Below are positions 18,640 through 28,326 of a DNA stretch of 64,000 bases, in pieces. The position numbers and the translations under genes are program-made. The DNA is taken from positions 1-64,000 of the forward strand of contig CAYYIS010000014.1 of the NCBI GenBank assembly GCA_964470965.1, written 5' to 3'. Position 1 is the first letter of the stretch. Each line of letters starts with the position of its first letter. The notes under the pieces were generated by a model. That model was given only the letters and a program-made list of their open reading frames with translations. It was not told the DNA's origin and did not search any database. This DNA is from CAYYIS01 sp964470965 (GTDB lineage Bacteria > JAAXHH01 > JABIQT01).

Positions 18640-19665
18640 ATGAGTAAAATACGACTGGGTATCATCGGATGCGGCTGGGTTGCGCCGTTTCATGTGCACG
18701 CCTTGAACAGTCTTTCTGATCGGGTTGAGATCGTCTGGGTTGCGGATACGGACAGAAGGAAAGCCGCGCAGGTGAGCGATCAAATCAAAGGCAGCCATTC
18801 TGTGGGGGTTCTGGGCGACTATCACGAAGGTCTGGATGGGGTTGATGCAGTGTCTGTCCTGACGCCCCACCATCTTCATCATCCCATGACTGTGGATGCC
18901 CTCAAGGCGGGATGTCATGTCCTGTTGGAGAAACCGTTTGCTTTGAGTTTAAAAGAAGCAGATGAAATGATCGATGTGGCATCGGCGGCGGAAAAAGTAT
19001 TGATGGTAGGTTATCCGCATCGATATCGAAAAAGCACACGGATCCTTAAGGATTTGGTCACCGGCGGACGTTACGGGGAACTCTTTATGATCGATGCTAT
19101 GATGGATGAGGATCAGAGAGAATATGTCGGCGGTTGGTTGACTAAAAAATCTACCCTGGGAGGAGGCGTGTTCTTCTCCGCGACTCCGCATATGCTCGAC
19201 GTCATGATGTACGTGGCCGGCGATATAAAGACCATCTCCATGGTGGGAACCCATGGCGGACTGGCCATGGAGGGGGAGGACACGGCCCTCTCCGTTATGA
19301 AATTCAACAACGGAGTCGTGGGCGCCACCCGGCACACCTGGTTCTCTGCCAAGCCGGGAGACTGGTACACATTGCGTGCTTTCTGTGAAAACGCCACATT
19401 GACGCTAACGGTAAATCCGATCGGTGACCTGGTGTCCCGGGGACACCTTTGTCCCTGGGAAACCCGTATCACGGTGGCAGGTTCCGATAACGGCGTCCTT
19501 CTAGAGAGTGAAGAGGGGCTTGATTTCACCGAGGAAGTGCGTCACTTCCTGGATTGCATCACGGAGAAAATACCCTGTCAGACCGACGGTCATACCGCCC
19601 GTAAACTCATGTCCGCTGTTTTCGAGGCGTATGAAAAAGCGGAGCGTGACGGTGGTTTATTCTGA
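18640..19665 (+). CDS. Gfo/Idh/MocA-family oxidoreductase
   Basis: A 341-residue NAD(P)-dependent dehydrogenase of the inositol dehydrogenase/glucose-fructose oxidoreductase family. The N-terminal Rossmann domain has LGIIGCGWV at residues 6-14, and the catalytic lysine is in LLEKPF (E97, K98, P99). A GYPHRYR segment and the C-terminal beta-sheet domain follow. Members oxidise or epimerise sugars, cyclitols and their derivatives. The substrate cannot be named. It is divergent from the methyltransferase gene and 144 bases from the convergent PhyH gene. Confidence 0.88.
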   Translation: MSKIRLGIIGCGWVAPFHVHALNSLSDRVEIVWVADTDRRKAAQVSDQIKGSHSVGVLGDYHEGLDGVDAVSVLTPHHLHHPMTVDALKAGCHVLLEKPFALSLKEADEMIDVASAAEKVLMVGYPHRYRKSTRILKDLVTGGRYGELFMIDAMMDEDQREYVGGWLTKKSTLGGGVFFSATPHMLDVMMYVAGDIKTISMVGTHGGLAMEGEDTALSVMKFNNGVVGATRHTWFSAKPGDWYTLRAFCENATLTLTVNPIGDLVSRGHLCPWETRITVAGSDNGVLLESEEGLDFTEEVRHFLDCITEKIPCQTDGHTARKLMSAVFEAYEKAERDGGLF

Positions 19666-19809
19666 AGCGTTGCCGGAGTTTCCGGCAGCAGGTCGGCACC
19701 GGCTCTGTAACCGGTAAAACGGGTAAGTTGATCCATAAATCTTGATAACGCCGCTTAGAAAATCCATGGTCCGGAGCGATTCAGGGGCGACAATATCTGA
19801 TGGATGTCC

Positions 19810-20637
19810 CTATACGTATGCCCGCATTGGCGGATCCTCCACCTCAATGCCATTCTCCCTTGCCCAGAGCTTCAAAGGGTTTTCATCGCCTTCCCAAGCT
19901 TTACCTAGCAGCTGTGCCGTCATCGGATCCATCGTATCCAGTACTGTGTCATCCGGTCGTGGATGACATTGGCCCCACCACCGATAGGCATAGCTCACTA
20001 ATGCTATTTTGGCTACATGGTCGGTGAAATTTACAGCCGGGGTATGGTAGGTGGAGGTGCTGAAAAGATAAGCGTCGCCGGCTTTAACCATCGGTTCCAC
20101 GAAGTCTGGCGGATCAAGAGCCCCTTTTTTAAACTTTAATTGCTGCGTAAGCTTGTGGCTGCCCGGTACCAGTAAGGTCACACCTGAGTTGGGCTCGGTG
20201 AAATCGGTCAGAGCATAGCCTGCACGTATGGCTACGGTTCCCCGAATGGGATGGTCCGGCGCAAAGTTGTTTAGATCCCTGTGCCAATTTCGAAAAGACC
20301 GACCGTCACCATCCGGATGGATCGGTGTGTCGGACTCCTGCTGAGGGTATTTGTATATGAGATGGGTCCGCATCAGATGCAGGTCGTAGGATAGAAGCTC
20401 CATCACCAGTGGCAGTATCCGAGAATTGGTAATCACCGCAATAAGCGCTGGGTCATAGAGCATGTCTATGTACCGATTGGCGTAGTAATTATGGTATGGG
20501 GGCTGGGTTTCCATGAATCGGTCGCATGCATTCTGGAGCCCTGTTACTGTTTGGGGATCTATGGCGTCTCGGACCAGTAAATAACCATGTTCGTTGAAGT
20601 GCTGCCGCTGTTCATCGCTCAAAGGGGTGAAATTCAT
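19810..20637 (-). CDS. PhyH-family dioxygenase, last gene of an SDR-PhyH-PhyH operon
   Basis: A 275-residue phytanoyl-CoA dioxygenase-like protein. The iron ligands are H119 and D121 (NWHRDLN) and the distal H198 (STYHTP), and TLLVPGSHKL precedes the last. Where most members have the 2-oxoglutarate-binding arginine about ten residues after the distal histidine, this one seems to have K210 (VAKIAL), which may alter co-substrate binding. ATG 20637 has AGGGA five bases upstream. It starts 15 bases after the stop of the next PhyH gene. The two are clearly different in sequence, so they may act on different substrates or steps. Confidence 0.87.
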   Translation of the reverse strand: MNFTPLSDEQRQHFNEHGYLLVRDAIDPQTVTGLQNACDRFMETQPPYHNYYANRYIDMLYDPALIAVITNSRILPLVMELLSYDLHLMRTHLIYKYPQQESDTPIHPDGDGRSFRNWHRDLNNFAPDHPIRGTVAIRAGYALTDFTEPNSGVTLLVPGSHKLTQQLKFKKGALDPPDFVEPMVKAGDAYLFSTSTYHTPAVNFTDHVAKIALVSYAYRWWGQCHPRPDDTVLDTMDPMTAQLLGKAWEGDENPLKLWARENGIEVEDPPMRAYV

Positions 20638-20652
20638 CGCTTTCCCTGTCTA

Positions 20653-21489
20653 TTATCCTGTGAAATGTGCCCGCATGTGTCGGATGACCGCCTTCTCTTC
20701 CCGTCCCATGTTCTCCAATTCATACAGCTCGGGGGAGATTCGCTCTTTATGTTCCTCCAGGGGATAACCTTTTTTATGCGTTTCGTTGAAGTAAACGCTC
20801 AATTGATATCTTTGGAATATGTTCATACGTGGATAGTCTTCGGTCCATGGCGCTGCATCGTGCAGTAAATTAGTCGAAAATATGATGACATCCCCGGCCG
20901 TCATGGGGATGGTGATCGATAAAGGGGGGTTATGAGCCAGCTTGAGTCCGTCAGGCTTCACGAAGTTGCTCTTATGACTACCGGGCACCAGGCAGAATCC
21001 GGTTCCCTCCGGCACATCCGATAGCGCAACCCAGGTGGCGACGTGGCTACAATAAAGAACGCCGCCGCTGGCCTGATAGTCATTGTGAGGATTCCGGAAT
21101 CCGGGCGGAAACGAAAATCCGCTGTCATCCCGGTGGAATCCGTGCCAATCCACATCGAGCTTGGTCATGTGTGTGAAGTTGCAGTGAAATAACCGTGGTG
21201 TGTTGAACATCAATCCAGCTACCACACGTATGATCTGTGGATCCCGGGCCAGTTCGTCGAAAAGACGATGTCCGTACTGTATGTGGTCGATATGTGTCTT
21301 ACACGGTTCCTGTCGATGGCGCAACAGCGGCCGGGATATTTCAGTTTCATCCACGGTCATCAGATGGTCGATTACTCGGAGCATCTGTGAAAGTCGGTCG
21401 GGACTGATGACATCCTTGAGAACAAGGAAGCCATGCAAGTCGAACTGCCATTTCTCTAATTCCGTAAGATGTGGAGGAAGCTGTGACAT
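20653..21489 (-). CDS. PhyH-family dioxygenase, middle gene of an SDR-PhyH-PhyH operon
   Basis: A 278-residue protein with the complete set of Fe(II)/2-oxoglutarate residues: H119 and D121 in GFHRDD, distal H210 in LLHDAAPW, and R221 in PRMNIFQRY as the likely co-substrate arginine. GTGFCLVPGSHKS is the family's hallmark before the distal strand. It starts 23 bases after the SDR stop and ends 15 bases before the next PhyH gene, so the three should be one transcript. Confidence 0.87.
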   Translation of the reverse strand: MSQLPPHLTELEKWQFDLHGFLVLKDVISPDRLSQMLRVIDHLMTVDETEISRPLLRHRQEPCKTHIDHIQYGHRLFDELARDPQIIRVVAGLMFNTPRLFHCNFTHMTKLDVDWHGFHRDDSGFSFPPGFRNPHNDYQASGGVLYCSHVATWVALSDVPEGTGFCLVPGSHKSNFVKPDGLKLAHNPPLSITIPMTAGDVIIFSTNLLHDAAPWTEDYPRMNIFQRYQLSVYFNETHKKGYPLEEHKERISPELYELENMGREEKAVIRHMRAHFTG

Positions 21490-21512
21490 TATGTTGCCTC
21501 TCTATGCTGACC

Positions 21513-22283
21513 TTATCTTCCCATCCATCCGCCGTCAATCGTCAACGTGGTCCCATGGACGTAATCGGAGGCGGCAGACGCTAAGTATACCACTGCCCCT
21601 TTGAAATCTTCCGGCTGGCCCCACCGCCCCGCAGGAATACGTTCCATGATAGCATGCGAACGTACCGGATCGTCCTGTAACGCCCCTGTAAGATCCGTCT
21701 CTATATACCCGGGTGCCAGTGCATTAACATTGACGCCCAAACCGGCCCACTCGTTGGCCAGTGCATTAGCCAGACGGCTCAGTGCTGCCTTGGAGGCGGC
21801 ATATCCCGGCACTGTAATGCCACCCTGAAACGAAAGTAATGAGGCGGTAAAAATAATCTTGCCGCTGCCGCGAGCGACCATTTCCCGTCCTATCTCACGA
21901 CTCAGGATGAATGGTGCTGTCTGATTGACGGAAATGACTTCATCCCATAATTCATCCGTATGGTCGACGATCGGGGCCCGGTGGGTCATTCCGGCATTAT
22001 TCACAAGAATATCGATCACCGGATGATCCGCCTTTACCTTTTTAAGGATGTTATACAGTGCTTCCCGGTCACTCAAATCGCAGGCATAACCGCTGAAGTG
22101 CCTGCCAGCCGCGGCGACTTCATTTCCGACTGCGCTACCGACCGACTCCATGCGCGTACTGACCCCGATTACGTCCGCACCTGCCTCTGCCAGGCCTACG
22201 GCCATGGCTTTTCCGATCCCCCGGCGGCATCCGGTAACTAGCGCGGTTTTTCCATCTAAATTGAATGCATCTGGTGATGGCAA
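21513..22283 (-). CDS. Short-chain dehydrogenase/reductase, first gene of the SDR-PhyH-PhyH operon
   Basis: A 256-residue classical SDR. The NAD(P) motif is TGCRRGIGKAMA, NNAG is present (ILVNNAGMTH), and the catalytic set is Ser in TASLLS plus YAASK, with Ser 13 residues before Tyr as usual. The general look is that of gluconate 5-dehydrogenase/2-deoxy-gluconate 3-dehydrogenase relatives. The start is a TTG at 22283, supported by a GGAGG eight bases upstream. It heads the operon with the two PhyH genes and could oxidise an alcohol made by them. Confidence 0.87.
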   Translation of the reverse strand: MPSPDAFNLDGKTALVTGCRRGIGKAMAVGLAEAGADVIGVSTRMESVGSAVGNEVAAAGRHFSGYACDLSDREALYNILKKVKADHPVIDILVNNAGMTHRAPIVDHTDELWDEVISVNQTAPFILSREIGREMVARGSGKIIFTASLLSFQGGITVPGYAASKAALSRLANALANEWAGLGVNVNALAPGYIETDLTGALQDDPVRSHAIMERIPAGRWGQPEDFKGAVVYLASAASDYVHGTTLTIDGGWMGR

Positions 22284-22607
22284 TTGGTTTCCTCCGAGAA
22301 AAAAGATTCAGTAAATTAAGCGACGTTCAACATCCGCGGCAACGCAATTCCGGATAACAATTCCCTGGGCCAGAACAAACATCCGCTGTGTGGGGAGGTC
22401 TGCGATTTTCAACAGAGCAGGCCCAATCCACAGCGAGTCATAGCAATGTAGCCGAGATACCCATGCCGTAAGCGGCCAAAACTCAATGCCCTGGCACAGA
22501 CCGATACCCCGGGTGTCGATATCTGAAGGCCCATCCGTGGATTAAGCGGCGGCGGAATTCCATAAGAGGCGGGTTACGGTGGGCATCCCTGAAAAAAGGT
22601 GACCCGC
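22284..22607. other. Intergenic region between msrA and the SDR operon
   Basis: About 320 bases with no supportable gene. It should hold the promoter of the SDR-PhyH-PhyH operon and the end of the msrA transcript. A hairpin plus T run at its right edge is listed separately. Confidence 0.4.
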
Positions 22608-22612
22608 TCACC
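22592..22612 (-). terminator. Possible rho-independent terminator of msrA
   Basis: Read on the minus strand, GGTGA and TCACC form a five-pair stem around GCGGG and are followed at once by six T. The first arm includes the msrA stop codon. The stem is short, so this is a weak call. Confidence 0.4.
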
Positions 22613-23159
22613 CGTCAGCCGGATTCAGCATCACCTGATACATTTCCCGGAATTTTTGGACTTTCGGGTCAACTACCATGAAACAATAGGGTTGATCCGG
22701 ATTTTCCCTGTAGTAATTCTGATGATACTCTTCCGCTTCATAAAACCTGTCGAGCTCACTTATTTCCGTCACGACGGGCCGGGGCCACAGATCGGATGAA
22801 TCCGTCTCGCCCATGGATCTTTCCGCGATTTCCTGCTGGGTTCCATCGTGGTAAAATATGACGGATCGGTATTGTGTACCCACATCGTTGCCCTGTCTAT
22901 TAAGCGTAGTAGGATCATGGATCCGCCAGAATATATAAATGATATCTTCATAGGTAATTACTTCCGGGTCGAACGTGATCTGGACCACTTCCGCATGACC
23001 GGTAGCACCGTTACAGACCTCCTGGTATGTAGGATCTTTAACTTCACCGCCTGCGTAGCCGGATACGATTTTCTGGATCCCCTTGACCGTCTGATATACC
23101 GCTTCCAGACACCAGAAACATCCACCGCCGAGTGTTGCCGTCTCGAGTTGCCGTGACAT
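22608..23159 (-). CDS. msrA: Peptide-methionine (S)-S-oxide reductase
   Basis: A 183-residue MsrA, which repairs oxidised methionine. The catalytic Cys14 lies in GGGCFWCLEAVY, and the family segments SGYAGGEVKDPTYQEVCNGATGHAE and DPTTLNRQGNDVGTQYRS are complete. YEAEEYHQNYYRENP near the C terminus is also typical. There is no signal peptide and no fused MsrB domain. A strong GGAGGAG lies five bases before the ATG. It appears to be a single-gene unit. Confidence 0.95.
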   Translation of the reverse strand: MSRQLETATLGGGCFWCLEAVYQTVKGIQKIVSGYAGGEVKDPTYQEVCNGATGHAEVVQITFDPEVITYEDIIYIFWRIHDPTTLNRQGNDVGTQYRSVIFYHDGTQQEIAERSMGETDSSDLWPRPVVTEISELDRFYEAEEYHQNYYRENPDQPYCFMVVDPKVQKFREMYQVMLNPADG

Positions 23160-23521
23160 ATTTGCTCCTCCAGTTTGACTGTTGCCTATTGAATTCTGAT
23201 AGTCGGGAAGGTATTCCCTCGTTTAAGATGCTCCAACCTGTTTCTTGCGAAATCAGTCTTGATGAATGAACGCGGAACAGCCCATCCGTCCTTGAGTGTA
23301 TCAAGGGCGATCCTCCCAGGATAACATGACATGAATCTGTCGGATCCATGATGTCTTTCACTGCAAATTTAGTTGTAACCTCTGCACGGCCGCGCTTGTC
23401 ATTTTTTCCAGCAGAACCGGGGCAGAAACATCAACCTGGCCGTGAACCCAGCCACGAAATGTGTGTCTGGCTGTCTTCTTGGTCTAAAATACAGGGGCGG
23501 CGATTGCACGACAAGTTGTAA
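23160..23521. other. Intergenic region between the symporter gene and msrA
   Basis: About 360 bases without a supportable gene. It should hold the msrA promoter and the end of the symporter transcript. An open frame from 23442 into the symporter gene on the opposite strand is taken to be a shadow. Confidence 0.4.
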
Positions 23522-25039
23522 TCAGCTTGCCCGGTGCCTGCGACTGAGTATCCAGCTTACCAGTGATCCGGTGGCAATATTGACGGTCAATGCGACAGGA
23601 CTGATCCAAATAAAACTTACAGGATCCTCGCCCGTCGCCGGGTTCATTCCGAAGATAGGGCCCGAGAATGCGATCAGGGCTGCCGTTGTCACTCCAAGGA
23701 CCATCCCGACTAACACGCCGGCCGGCCGTGCGAACGGGACGAATAATGCAAAAAAGAACAGGGCGGCAATCGGGGTGGTCAGCAAGTTAGTGGTTTTGTT
23801 TGTAACCGCTGTAATGTTGCCTGGAATTTCACCCATCAGAGAACTGCTCACCACCACAATCGTTCCGATTGACAATGCAAGTCCCTGGGCCATCCGAGTG
23901 TACATTCTTTCCGACTTAGGACGCAAGCCGAACCGGTCAAAGAAGTCTGTAGTGACCACCGCGGTAATGGAATTAACGCCGGAGTCGATACTGGACATTG
24001 CCGCTGCGAACATAGCTGCTGCGACAAGACCGGAGATACCGGGAGGCAGGTAGTACGCGATGAAGTGGGGAAACACCTGGTCCGCCGAATTGTCCAGATC
24101 AATGCCGGCCGGAAGCAATTGATGATTAAACTGGAAATAACCCATTAGCGCAAAACCGGTGATCCACAGGGTTGTCACGACCACTGCATTTACGATCAGC
24201 TGCATGCCGTAGGACCGTCTGGCAGCGGCTGCATCTTTTGTGGCCATGAACCGCTGCACTGCCGTCTGATCACCAGCCGCGGTGCAAACCACCCAGGTGA
24301 CAGAGGCCAAAATCGATCCGAATACGGACAACCGCACTCCCGGATCAAAGCTGAACCACGGTTGTTCGTCCCACTGCGGTTGCCAGGACGTGGGAAACCA
24401 ACTGGTGTTTCCGACGTTGTATGTAACGATACCAATAACCAGCCAGGCGCCCCCGAGCATAAGCAATGTCTGAAATGTATCAGTGATGACCACAGCCCTA
24501 ATTCCACCGAGTGAGGTATAGACAACCGCCACAAGACCAGTGCAAAGGGTGATGATGGGAATCCAGGATTCGTCTACCCCGATCATCACGGTCATGGCTG
24601 CGGCAGCCAGATAGACCAGCAGCGCCATCCAGACCAGTCTCAGTACAATGAACATGGCTGCGCCCAGGAGGCGTACAGACACCCCCAGTTTCGCCTCAAG
24701 AAGCTCATAGGCACTGGTCACTCGATGGCGCATGTATACCGGTATGATGACATAACCGACGATCAGGTACACGACCGGAAACGCAACCAGATTGAGCATC
24801 CAGACAGGACCTTTTCCGATGGCTTCGCCCGGGATGGACAGGTAAGATATGGTACTCAAAAGAGTTGCGAAAAGGGAGATGCCGATCAGGGTGGGATGCA
24901 TGTGGCCGCCACCCGTGAAATATTCACTGGTACTTGCCTGGCGTCTGCTGTAGTAATAACCGAGTCCGATCGTGCCGAAGGCATACAGGCAGATAAAAAC
25001 CCAGTCGACCGGTGTAAGTCCTTGGGTGGGAGGTGTCAT
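23522..25039 (-). CDS. Sodium:solute symporter (SSS family)
   Basis: About 505 residues with roughly 13 membrane helices. Family marks are YYSRRQASTSEYFTGGG after the first helix, SLFATLLSTISYLSIPGEA in the second, and the conserved SSIDSGVNSITAVVTTDF region near residue 365. The type resembles SMCT/SMVT-like and sialic acid-type members, but the substrate is unclear. ATG 25039 was chosen since it leaves a short cytoplasmic tail before the first helix; a GTG at 25117 would add 26 basic residues and has no better ribosome site. It is a lone gene between msrA and tRNA-Thr. Confidence 0.88.
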   Translation of the reverse strand: MTPPTQGLTPVDWVFICLYAFGTIGLGYYYSRRQASTSEYFTGGGHMHPTLIGISLFATLLSTISYLSIPGEAIGKGPVWMLNLVAFPVVYLIVGYVIIPVYMRHRVTSAYELLEAKLGVSVRLLGAAMFIVLRLVWMALLVYLAAAAMTVMIGVDESWIPIITLCTGLVAVVYTSLGGIRAVVITDTFQTLLMLGGAWLVIGIVTYNVGNTSWFPTSWQPQWDEQPWFSFDPGVRLSVFGSILASVTWVVCTAAGDQTAVQRFMATKDAAAARRSYGMQLIVNAVVVTTLWITGFALMGYFQFNHQLLPAGIDLDNSADQVFPHFIAYYLPPGISGLVAAAMFAAAMSSIDSGVNSITAVVTTDFFDRFGLRPKSERMYTRMAQGLALSIGTIVVVSSSLMGEIPGNITAVTNKTTNLLTTPIAALFFFALFVPFARPAGVLVGMVLGVTTAALIAFSGPIFGMNPATGEDPVSFIWISPVALTVNIATGSLVSWILSRRHRAS

Positions 25040-25404
25040 GGCAGCATAAGGTCCGGCGTGAAGGAGAGATTCGGCAACGGGACGTCTTGCGATTCGATGG
25101 ATTTGGCGAAGCAACACACCATGATGGTCTGATCCGCATCCTTGAGAGAGGAGGATGCCCTGAGGCGTTTAGCAGGGGATTGATCCGGGGCCGTGCTGAT
25201 GGATGTATCGATATCACATACGTGCCCGCCAGATTCAAAACTAAGATCGGCGGCGTAGGGATAACAGGTGACGAATTGGGACACTTGAATTCGGATACGG
25301 AAGTCTGCGGCCAACCCGTGATCTCACCGATCTTCCGGCCTTTCGACCCAAACTGAAACGGCAGGGACAGACGAATCTATGGGTGCCTCGATTTGTTGGA
25401 AATA
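25040..25404. other. Intergenic region upstream of the symporter
   Basis: About 365 bases between the tRNA 3' end and the symporter start. The symporter frame stays open back to a GTG at 25117. Other short frames here look random. No terminator or riboswitch was recognised. Confidence 0.35.
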
Positions 25405-25477
25405 AGCCACGAGTCGGACTCGAACCGACGACCTATTCATTACGAATGAATTGCTCTACCAGCTGAGCTATCGTGGC
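25405..25477 (-). tRNA. tRNA-Thr (anticodon CGT)
   Basis: A 73-base cloverleaf on the minus strand. The acceptor stem pairs GCCACGA with TCGTGGC, the D arm has GCTC/GAGC, the anticodon stem ATTCA/TGAAT holds the loop TTCGTAA with anticodon CGT (reads ACG), and the T arm is GTCGG-TTCGAGT-CCGAC. The discriminator base is T. CCA is not encoded and must be added after transcription. Confidence 0.95.
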
Positions 25478-25652
25478 CTGTCAAACGGAACATAATATAT
25501 GGAAAATCCCTTGGATAAGCAATGGATTTCTACGTGCAATTTCTGAAGAGAATACATATCCCTTTTCTGTTGCCGTTTTCGCTTTATTAGGTTACATTCT
25601 CTCTGCTGACGGTCAATAATGTGAAAGTTTGAAAGGAATTCGGTGAAAAATT

Positions 25653-27338
25653 ATGTCTGAGTCGGAAAAGACGAAGGATTTTATTCGTACCATCATCGAA
25701 GAGGATATTAAAGCCAACAAGTACGACGGTCAACTTTTGACACGTTTCCCTCCCGAACCAAATGCATACCTGCACATAGGCCATGCGAAGTCGTTTGGTC
25801 TTAATTTTACGGCTGCGGCAGAGTACGGCGGTTTGTGTAACCTCCGGTTCGATGATACCAATCCCCTGAAAGAAGAGGCAGAATTCGTCGATGCCATAAA
25901 AGAGGATATCCGGTGGTTCGGGTTCGACTGGGAAGACCGGGAATACTACGCCTCTGACTACTTTGAACAGCTCTACGAGTTCGCGGTTACGCTCATAACT
26001 CAGGGTAAGGCGTATGTGGACGATCTGAGCGCCGATGAAATTCGTGAATACCGTGGGACACCTAACGAGCCGGGGAAGAACAGTCCTTACCGTGATCGTT
26101 CCGTCAAGGACAACCTCAATCTGTTTAAGTGCATGAGGGCCGGTGACTTCGAAGACGGCGCCCGGGTGTTGCGGGCTAAGATCGATATGTCGCATCCAAA
26201 TCTGGTTATGAGGGATCCTACCATCTACAGGATCCGGCATGCGGACCATCATCGGACGGGTGACGACTGGTGTATCTATCCTATGTACGATTTCACCCAT
26301 TGCCTTTCGGATTCCATCGAGGGGGTCACCCATTCTCTATGTACCATGGAGTTCGAGAACAACAGGGCATTGTACGACTGGTTCCTGGACGAACTGGATG
26401 TATACCACCCTCAACAGATCGAATTCGCCCGTGGCAATGTGGCCTATACCGTCACCAGTAAACGGAAGATGCGCAGGATGGTGGAGGAAGGATATATCAC
26501 CGCCTGGGATGATCCCCGGATGCCCACCTTGGCCGGTATGAGGCGGCGGGGATACCCTCCCGAAGCGCTTCGTTCGTTCTGGCGGGAAGCGGGCGTTGCG
26601 AAAAAGTACAATCTGATCGATTTCGCACTGCTCGAATACCACATCCGCGAACATCTTAACAAGACCTCCCCGAGGGTGATGGGGATTTTGAATCCTCTAA
26701 AAGTGGTTATCGAAAACTATCCGGAAGACCGGACCGATGAGCTGGATGCGATCAACAATCCTGAAGATGAAGGCATGGGAACGCGAACCGTACCGTTCTC
26801 TCGGGAAGTTTATATTGAGCGGGACGATTTCATGGAAGACCCTCCCAAGAAATTTTTCCGCCTGGCCCCGGGCCGGGAAGTGAGGCTGCGGTATGCCTAC
26901 TTCATCACCTGTAACGACGTCGTCAAAGACCCGGTCACGGGTGAGATTACAGAACTTCGGTGCTCTTATGATGCTGAAACCCGAGGTGGTAACGCACCGG
27001 ACGGCCGGAAAGTCAAAAGCACCCTCCACTGGGTATCCGCAAAACATGCCATAGAGACTGAAGTCAGATTGTACGATCGGCTCTTCACTAAAGAAAATCC
27101 GGATGATGATAACTATCTTCAATATTTGAATCCTGACTCACTCAAGGTACTGAAACCATGCTATGTAGAACCTTCCCTCGCCAACGCGGCACCCGGATAC
27201 CGCTGCCAGTTCGAACGCCTGGGCTATTTCTGTGTGGATAGCCGGGATTCAAAACCTCACGCCATGGTGTTTAACCGTACGGTGTCGTTGAGGGATACAT
27301 GGGCGAAGATGCAGAATCAAACTCAACTGAATCAATGA
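25653..27338 (+). CDS. glnS: Glutaminyl-tRNA synthetase
   Basis: A 561-residue class Ic synthetase that charges tRNA-Gln directly. The HIGH motif is HIGH itself at 41-44, within PPEPNAYLHIGHAKS. The KMSKS counterpart is TSKRKM. YPMYDFTHCLSDSIEGVTHSLC and the C-terminal anticodon-binding beta-barrels (from about residue 340) are complete, and the length equals that of the E. coli enzyme. GlnRS is patchy among bacteria, most of which use the GatCAB route, so this gene could have been acquired by transfer. The following kinase gene starts four bases after the stop. Confidence 0.95.
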   Translation: MSESEKTKDFIRTIIEEDIKANKYDGQLLTRFPPEPNAYLHIGHAKSFGLNFTAAAEYGGLCNLRFDDTNPLKEEAEFVDAIKEDIRWFGFDWEDREYYASDYFEQLYEFAVTLITQGKAYVDDLSADEIREYRGTPNEPGKNSPYRDRSVKDNLNLFKCMRAGDFEDGARVLRAKIDMSHPNLVMRDPTIYRIRHADHHRTGDDWCIYPMYDFTHCLSDSIEGVTHSLCTMEFENNRALYDWFLDELDVYHPQQIEFARGNVAYTVTSKRKMRRMVEEGYITAWDDPRMPTLAGMRRRGYPPEALRSFWREAGVAKKYNLIDFALLEYHIREHLNKTSPRVMGILNPLKVVIENYPEDRTDELDAINNPEDEGMGTRTVPFSREVYIERDDFMEDPPKKFFRLAPGREVRLRYAYFITCNDVVKDPVTGEITELRCSYDAETRGGNAPDGRKVKSTLHWVSAKHAIETEVRLYDRLFTKENPDDDNYLQYLNPDSLKVLKPCYVEPSLANAAPGYRCQFERLGYFCVDSRDSKPHAMVFNRTVSLRDTWAKMQNQTQLNQ

Positions 27339-27342
27339 CCCG

Positions 27343-28311
27343 ATGAACCATTCCATTCTCTCCCGATTTTCCACAATGAAGGTAGCGGTTGTCGGTGATG
27401 TCATGCTCGATCTATTCGAGTACTGTCATTCGGATCAGAGTAAACCGATCGATTCGGAAAAACCGGGAGCACGTGCGTACAAGGCGCAGAAACTGCTGAA
27501 ACAACTCGGTGGTGCGGGTAACGTTGCCGCCAATCTGACAGCGCTTGGTGTGCATACATACCTGATCGGGGTTACCGGAAATGACGGGCACCATCTAACG
27601 CTCAAGCAATTGGCGGAACAGAGCGGTATTCACTACAGTTTCATCAGGGATAGCGTTCGGCCTACTACTACGAAAAACCGTTTGTATCTGGATGGTGAAT
27701 ATCTGCTGCGCAGGGACGATGAAGCGAACCACCCCATACCGGAGTTCATATCCACCACGGTATTCAACGAAGTGACTTTCGAGCTTGACGGTGCGGATGC
27801 GGTTATCCTCAGCGATTATAACAAAGGCGTCTTCTCCGAGGGGCTGGCGCAGGACATTATTCGAGCGTGCCGGGAGCGCAGGATTCCGGTAATCGTGGAC
27901 TTTAAACCCCCGAACCGGTCCTATTTTCGTGATGCCGACATCATCGCTCCGAACGCTACCGAGGCCGAAGCCATATGGCCGGAATTCGATAGAACATCGC
28001 CGATTAAGGGTGGATTGCGCAAGCTTTACGACATGGTGGCGAGCCGGAATCTCATAGTCACTCTCGGTGCCCATGGCATCTGTGGCACCGATGGGAATGA
28101 TGCGTTCCATATCCCAGCCATCGACGTACCGGCGATGGACGCTGTAGGTTGCGGTGATACCACGCGGGCGCTGCTCGCGCTCGGCCATGCCGCAGGGCTG
28201 CCATTACCCCGATCGGCTGAACTGGCTAACCTGGCCTCATCCATCGTAGTACAGAAAATTGGTACCGATACTGTTTCGATAGATGAACTGAAGGGGCAGT
28301 TACCTCCTTGA
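27343..28311 (+). CDS. PfkB-family kinase like the heptose 7-phosphate kinase domain of HldE/RfaE
   Basis: A 322-residue sugar kinase. VVGDVMLD near the N terminus, QLGGAGNVAANLTALG, LSDYNKGVFS, and the C-terminal AVGCGDTTRALLAL are the marks of the RfaE kinase domain. The segment SEKPGARAYKAQ is a variant of the usual substrate loop. No nucleotidyltransferase domain is fused. It could make heptose bisphosphate for LPS or S-layer sugars, or act on another sugar phosphate, since no other heptose pathway gene is nearby. It begins four bases after glnS and is followed after 15 bases by the peptidase gene. Confidence 0.82.
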   Translation: MNHSILSRFSTMKVAVVGDVMLDLFEYCHSDQSKPIDSEKPGARAYKAQKLLKQLGGAGNVAANLTALGVHTYLIGVTGNDGHHLTLKQLAEQSGIHYSFIRDSVRPTTTKNRLYLDGEYLLRRDDEANHPIPEFISTTVFNEVTFELDGADAVILSDYNKGVFSEGLAQDIIRACRERRIPVIVDFKPPNRSYFRDADIIAPNATEAEAIWPEFDRTSPIKGGLRKLYDMVASRNLIVTLGAHGICGTDGNDAFHIPAIDVPAMDAVGCGDTTRALLALGHAAGLPLPRSAELANLASSIVVQKIGTDTVSIDELKGQLPP

Positions 28312-28326
28312 GATAAGGATTTTCCC

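Noticed and set aside
23442..24053. 203-codon plus-strand frame opposite the symporter
   Set aside because: It is antisense to conserved membrane helices of the SSS protein and shows no signal of its own.
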